A stretch of DNA of 64,000 nt from Nansenia antarctica (taxonomy: Eukaryota > Chordata > Actinopteri > Argentiniformes > Microstomatidae). Both the position numbers and the translations under genes were made by a program. Within the stretch, counting starts at the first letter, position 1, and every line of letters starts with the position of its first letter. Under the pieces are notes generated by a model that was not told the DNA's origin, made no database searches, and worked only from the letters and a program-made list of their open reading frames with translations. Positions 59,956-64,000 of the stretch are shown here, piece by piece. The stretch is from contig OZ022341.1 of the NCBI GenBank assembly GCA_963989245.1, forward strand, positions 45,870,192-45,934,191. The letters run 5' to 3'.

Positions 59956-61428
59956 TTTGGGGGGTGACCATTGCCTTCAGGTAGAAAGGGTCTGTTCCCT
60001 TTGTTGCCAAGTTTAACTCAATGTTGTCAGGGTACCTTACATTCTATACAGTAGGGCCATTTTTACAATGGAATTGTCACAAAGACTGTCTCGCAGACAG
60101 TGAGAGTGGTAATGAACAACCCCATGTCATGTCATTCTAAGAAAAGCCTACTGAAAAAGTGTGGTTCCTAAGGCTTGGCTATGGGGCATTTCCCTCCTGT
60201 CCTGTCCATCCTGCATGCTACCCACAATGGTAAAAAAAAAAATCTATTCTACCTTTAGGCCTAGCCATTTTTACAATTCAATTGAAACAACATGGCAGAG
60301 CAGATACCGGGAAGGAACAGCCGTCCAAAGTCATGCAAAAATAGACCACTATCAATAGATCACTATCAGGCATTTTCCCTCCTGTCCCGTCATGTCTCTC
60401 ATCCAGGTTGGGTTGTTGCCTCTTGAGGGCCATGTTGTAGTGCTTATTTGATTCATTAGCTGCCCATGGAAAGTATTATTGAAAGCAATCAATACATGTT
60501 TATTTTTGTAGCCCAAACCTGTCTGACCAGACAATCATTAGAGGAAACCAGTCCGATAATGATCAATCCTAGGCTACAGTATGTGCTAACATTGAACCAA
60601 TGAAGATGGATTATCATCATACATTGTAGATTGTATGATGTTCTAAAACCTTAAGGAAACATGCACTCATTCCTGTGTCTACTACCTCTACAGCCCACTG
60701 GGTTTAATATGACAAATAACAGCTAGAAACTTCCTGACCAGAAAGACACTATTGTCTGAGGGTGATAATGTCACATTTCAGGAATTCTTCGCTCTCTCAT
60801 CCATGACTATGGGGTAGGAAAAGCCTGATAAAAACCGTCAGTCCACTGTCATCACCTTGCAGGTATGAGGAATGTGGCCCTGATATGTTCCTGTAGCTAC
60901 TGGGCCATATTTGGTTGGGACCTGGGTTACATCCACATTCTGGTCAAGGTCGGGCCTTTTTATGGCAAAAATAAGGCTCAAGAATGACAGCTAGAACTGG
61001 CCCACTTTTGGCCCGGGAACAAAGTTGTATCTGGGCCACATCCAGATGCCAGTACAAAACAGACTTGGGTCAGATCTGGGTCCAAGACACAATATAACTG
61101 GCAGAGGAGGAGAGCAAAAAGAAAATGTGTTTATGTGCATGTATGCATGTGTGCAGGAAGAAAAAAGTAGCCTCTCTTAACTACCATCCTTTCAAAACAC
61201 AATGGTTACCTCATAGAAAAAGGGCCAGGGCCAATGACTAACATCATGACCGGGAAAGAAAACGTCATCTTGCATGACTCAGTTTGAGCAGAGTGCTAAC
61301 ATGAATACAAATTAACAAGAGCACCGTCGTAGCATGACTGTTGAACTGGATCTTGAGGGTGTCCAGGGAAGAGCAGGAGCGGGTGGTAGGCACTGCACGG
61401 AAGTGGGACCATGTAGAGCAGTGAGGCT
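59956..61428. other. No gene; possible degenerate repeat at 60.88-61.09 kb
   Basis: 60880-61090 has repeated 'gggcca'/'tggccc' motifs ('ctgggccatatttggttggg', 'actggcccacttttggcccg') of a kind seen in dispersed vertebrate repeats. No exon recognised. Confidence 0.4.
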
Positions 61429-61436
61429 CTGTCAGG

Positions 61437-61968
61437 TAGTGTTGTTCCGATACCATTTTTTGATCCCGATACCGATACCGATACCTGACCGTGCAGTACT
61501 TGCCGATACCGAGTACCGATCCGATACCACGGCGTTTGAAAAAACAAAACAAAAAAACATGTTTTTTGAGCCGCATACTCACCTCGATGTAAAATTATTG
61601 CTAACACTTAGTCTGGCACTGCTCAAAACCTTTGTAAAACAGGAAAAAATACCAACAGAGAGTGAATACTATAGAACTTTTTTTTATTGTCTACCTGGTA
61701 TGGTGACAAGAAAATCAACCCCTTATAAAACTTGAAATGTGGCTCTCACAGATGCCAATCAGTGCAATATCCATTTAAGATATAAAACAGTCGTAGTAGT
61801 AGTGCAACAGCAAGTGAACATTTACAAACAAAATAACTTTAGTACTTTAAAAAAAAAAAAAAAAAAAACGGATTTTGTTTTTTGTTAGTACTCGCCGATA
61901 CCGATACCAGCATTTTTGTGCGTATCGGTGGCCATGCCGATACTAGTATCGGTATCGGAACAACACTA
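61437..61968. mobile_element. hAT-type MITE with 8-bp target duplication
   Basis: Ends TAGTGTTGTTCCGATACC and GGTATCGGAACAACACTA, subterminal 'ccgataccgatac' arrays, flanked by an exact 8-bp duplication CTGTCAGG (61429-61436, 61969-61976). No transposase. The interior has an A21-type run (about 61849-61868). Confidence 0.93.
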
Positions 61969-61976
61969 CTGTCAGG

Positions 61977-63399
61977 CCCACTGATATGCGTCTCACACTA
62001 CTGAGCTGAGCTATACTACTACTATACTACTCTGGTTACATCTACTGATGTTGCTAAAACTGTGCTGGAAAAGGCATGAATCAATCAAACCATGTTTTAT
62101 TTCCATCTATAAAAAACACTTTTGACACAGAGTGCTTAACAGCGGTTAACAGTTGCCGCTCAAAAGCAAGCCAGAAAAAATCTCCCTTAGGACAAAACCT
62201 TGGTGGGAATGTGAAAAGAAAATATCAGAGCTCACACAGTACAGTTCAGGTCAGCACAATAGTCTAAACATAGTATGAAAACGATTATGCACGACTCAGG
62301 CCTTCCCCCATTGGCTGGGTGTGGGTTGTGTGTCTTGGTTTACCTGGGCTTTACCCAGGTCTGACATCAGGGACCACCATAATACTATGCCATGCTATGA
62401 TGCCAAGGGGATGTATATGAGCAGTGTAGAACCAATAATAAGAAAGGCTGGCTCTGATTGTGCATGCCTGCGTCTTCTCTGTCAGCTTCTGAGCTCACTT
62501 ATAAAAAGTGGAAACGTACGAAAAGACCAGTTACAAAGTGGAACATCCCTTCGTTGCCAGAATACAGACCACCTTAATCTACCTGAGACGTATGATAAAA
62601 ATAGCAACTGCAGACCTAGAAGAACCAAGCTGGCTTCTCTGGGCCTCTCTCATCTGTGCAAAACTCTCTTGAGGGCCGATATGGCACCAGTTACTGTTTA
62701 AGTAGACACAAAATCCAGCAGCACCAGGGTCCTCGAGGACTGGTATCAGTAGTGCACCCCTGTTTTAACACATGTTATACAGACCACCAAAACAGACTTA
62801 ATCTGAAGAAGACATATGCAGCACTGCTGAGCCTTGCAGCAGTCCAACAGCTCCCATTCTTTAAGCAACATGTGGAACACGGAGCTCAGTGAACAGCTGC
62901 CCAAACTGCACTAGGATGACCAGAAGAATAATCAAGCATCTATTTAAAAGAAAATAGAGAAAATAGAGAAATAGATAAAAAGAAAACATTATAACGGCAA
63001 CCCACCTCCATCCCCATAAATGATTAGAGAAAATCAGTTTGAGTACAGATTCTAAAAACCAGACAAGGTAATCCTATGCGCAAACTAAAATCCCCATATC
63101 CGTTGCATCACAATCATAATCATGAGAATAATCTGTCGATCAGCCTGGGATAAATGAATGTCTGCTGTCCAGTTATCATGCCCCAAATCCCCCGTTTAGA
63201 GTCCCCCCTTGTATGTCTTTCACAGAGCAACACAGACAGTAGCAGCAGACAATTATGCTATTAGCTTGTGGATCCTCCCTGTGCATGTCAAGCCTCAAAG
63301 ACACAGAGAGAGAGGGTTAGGCATGCTCTATTTAACAAAGGAGCAGAGGCAGGTGTATTCAGGTGTGTGGCTCTACGCATCATGCTTTAGGGCTTAGAG

Positions 63400-63442
<43 letters not shown>

Positions 63443-64000
63443 TGTGGCTACAGCTGTACCACTGCCATGATTGTGCTGTCCTTGTCCAATAGCAGTGTCA
63501 TCTTCAGACAGCAGGCGGGGGCCCTGGCGTAGTCCCTCTGATACTTGTGGTGTCAGTTTGCAAGTGCTCTCTTGGCCACAGTCAACCATGTGACGACTGA
63601 CTCCCGTGACCCAGTTGCTGGGAAAGACTTGACCTCCAGAGGCAGAGAGTCATCAGAGGAAAGGGGAGGTGGGGTAACTGAGGACCCTGGGGAGGCAGGA
63701 AGTGACTATGGCCAGCAACAGAAGGGGACCCCAGCACACAGGAAGTGAGAGTTGTGACCTCGATGACCCCTGAGGGCACCATGGGAGCTGTCAAGACACA
63801 AACAGACTCTCAAGTGCTCCAAGTAGCGACTGAGGGAAAAACAAGTACATACAAAATGTCTTCCTTCATCTGCGCAAATTTGCCTAGTCCCAAAATAATG
63901 TTAGCTAGTGTCTGGTTTAACAGCCTTGAACGATTAACATTATAATACACCACAACATCAAGGCAAATGATTGAAAGTCAGTAGGCTACATTGTCTCTTC
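61977..64000. other. No gene recognised; (TG)n at 63.40 kb
   Basis: (TG)n at about 63401-63447. Short ORFs show no recognisable domain. Remote 5'UTR exons of nck2 could lie here or beyond but cannot be identified from sequence alone. Confidence 0.45.

Overview
The window looks like teleost fish nuclear DNA. It has long introns with GT-AG junctions, abundant (CA)n, (CT)n and (AAT)n microsatellites, fish-type LINE, hAT, Tc1/mariner-like and BEL/Pao remnants, and three compact vertebrate genes. I cannot name the species.

Host genes. All are on the minus strand, head to tail, in the right half. (1) A complete nck2 coding region (54140 to 42475; 3 coding exons; 399 codons) encodes the SH3-SH3-SH3-SH2 adaptor. 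(2) A small secreted otospiralin-like gene (39748 to 36796; 3 exons; 94 codons) is reconstructed from splice sites with matching phases. (3) A complete augurin gene, ecrg4 (32688 to 29722; 4 exons; 145 codons), encodes a secreted prohormone-like peptide. The nck2-ecrg4 neighbourhood agrees with what I recall of human 2q12; the otospiralin-like gene between them is the notable local addition. The three genes show no sign of a shared pathway, though two of the three encode small secreted proteins.

Left half, 1 to about 29 kb: no host exon recognised. It holds a 5'-truncated L2-like LINE (6.7-8.3 kb), fragments of a second LINE, a long-inverted-repeat CACTA-like element with nested MITEs (11.4-13.1 kb), and a defective minus-strand BEL/Pao retrotransposon (13.4-18.9 kb). 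The BEL/Pao element keeps a very long gag-pol frame despite lost RT and integrase cores. There is also a retroelement leader with an exact tRNA-Pro primer-binding site (22.0 kb), an internally deleted LINE (23.9-24.7 kb) and more repeats.

Right half repeats: a hAT remnant with an exact 8-bp target duplication (33.5-35.3 kb) sits in a palindromic flank. A 49-bp minisatellite lies in otospiralin-like intron 1. Foldback elements lie at 39.5, 51.0-51.6 and 54.2-55.2 kb. A stack of nested transposons lies at 56.6-60.0 kb: older repeat, then hAT, then a GCAGGGCTGCC-TIR element, then a TA-flanked MITE. A hAT MITE (61.4-62.0 kb) has an exact 8-bp duplication. The GCAGGGCTGCC element also exists as an inverted, uninterrupted copy at 19.5-20.4 kb, which serves as an empty-site control for the later insertions.

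All domain and family assignments come from reading translations and motifs; no database search was possible. Splice junctions are inferred from GT/AG signals, reading phase and family knowledge.
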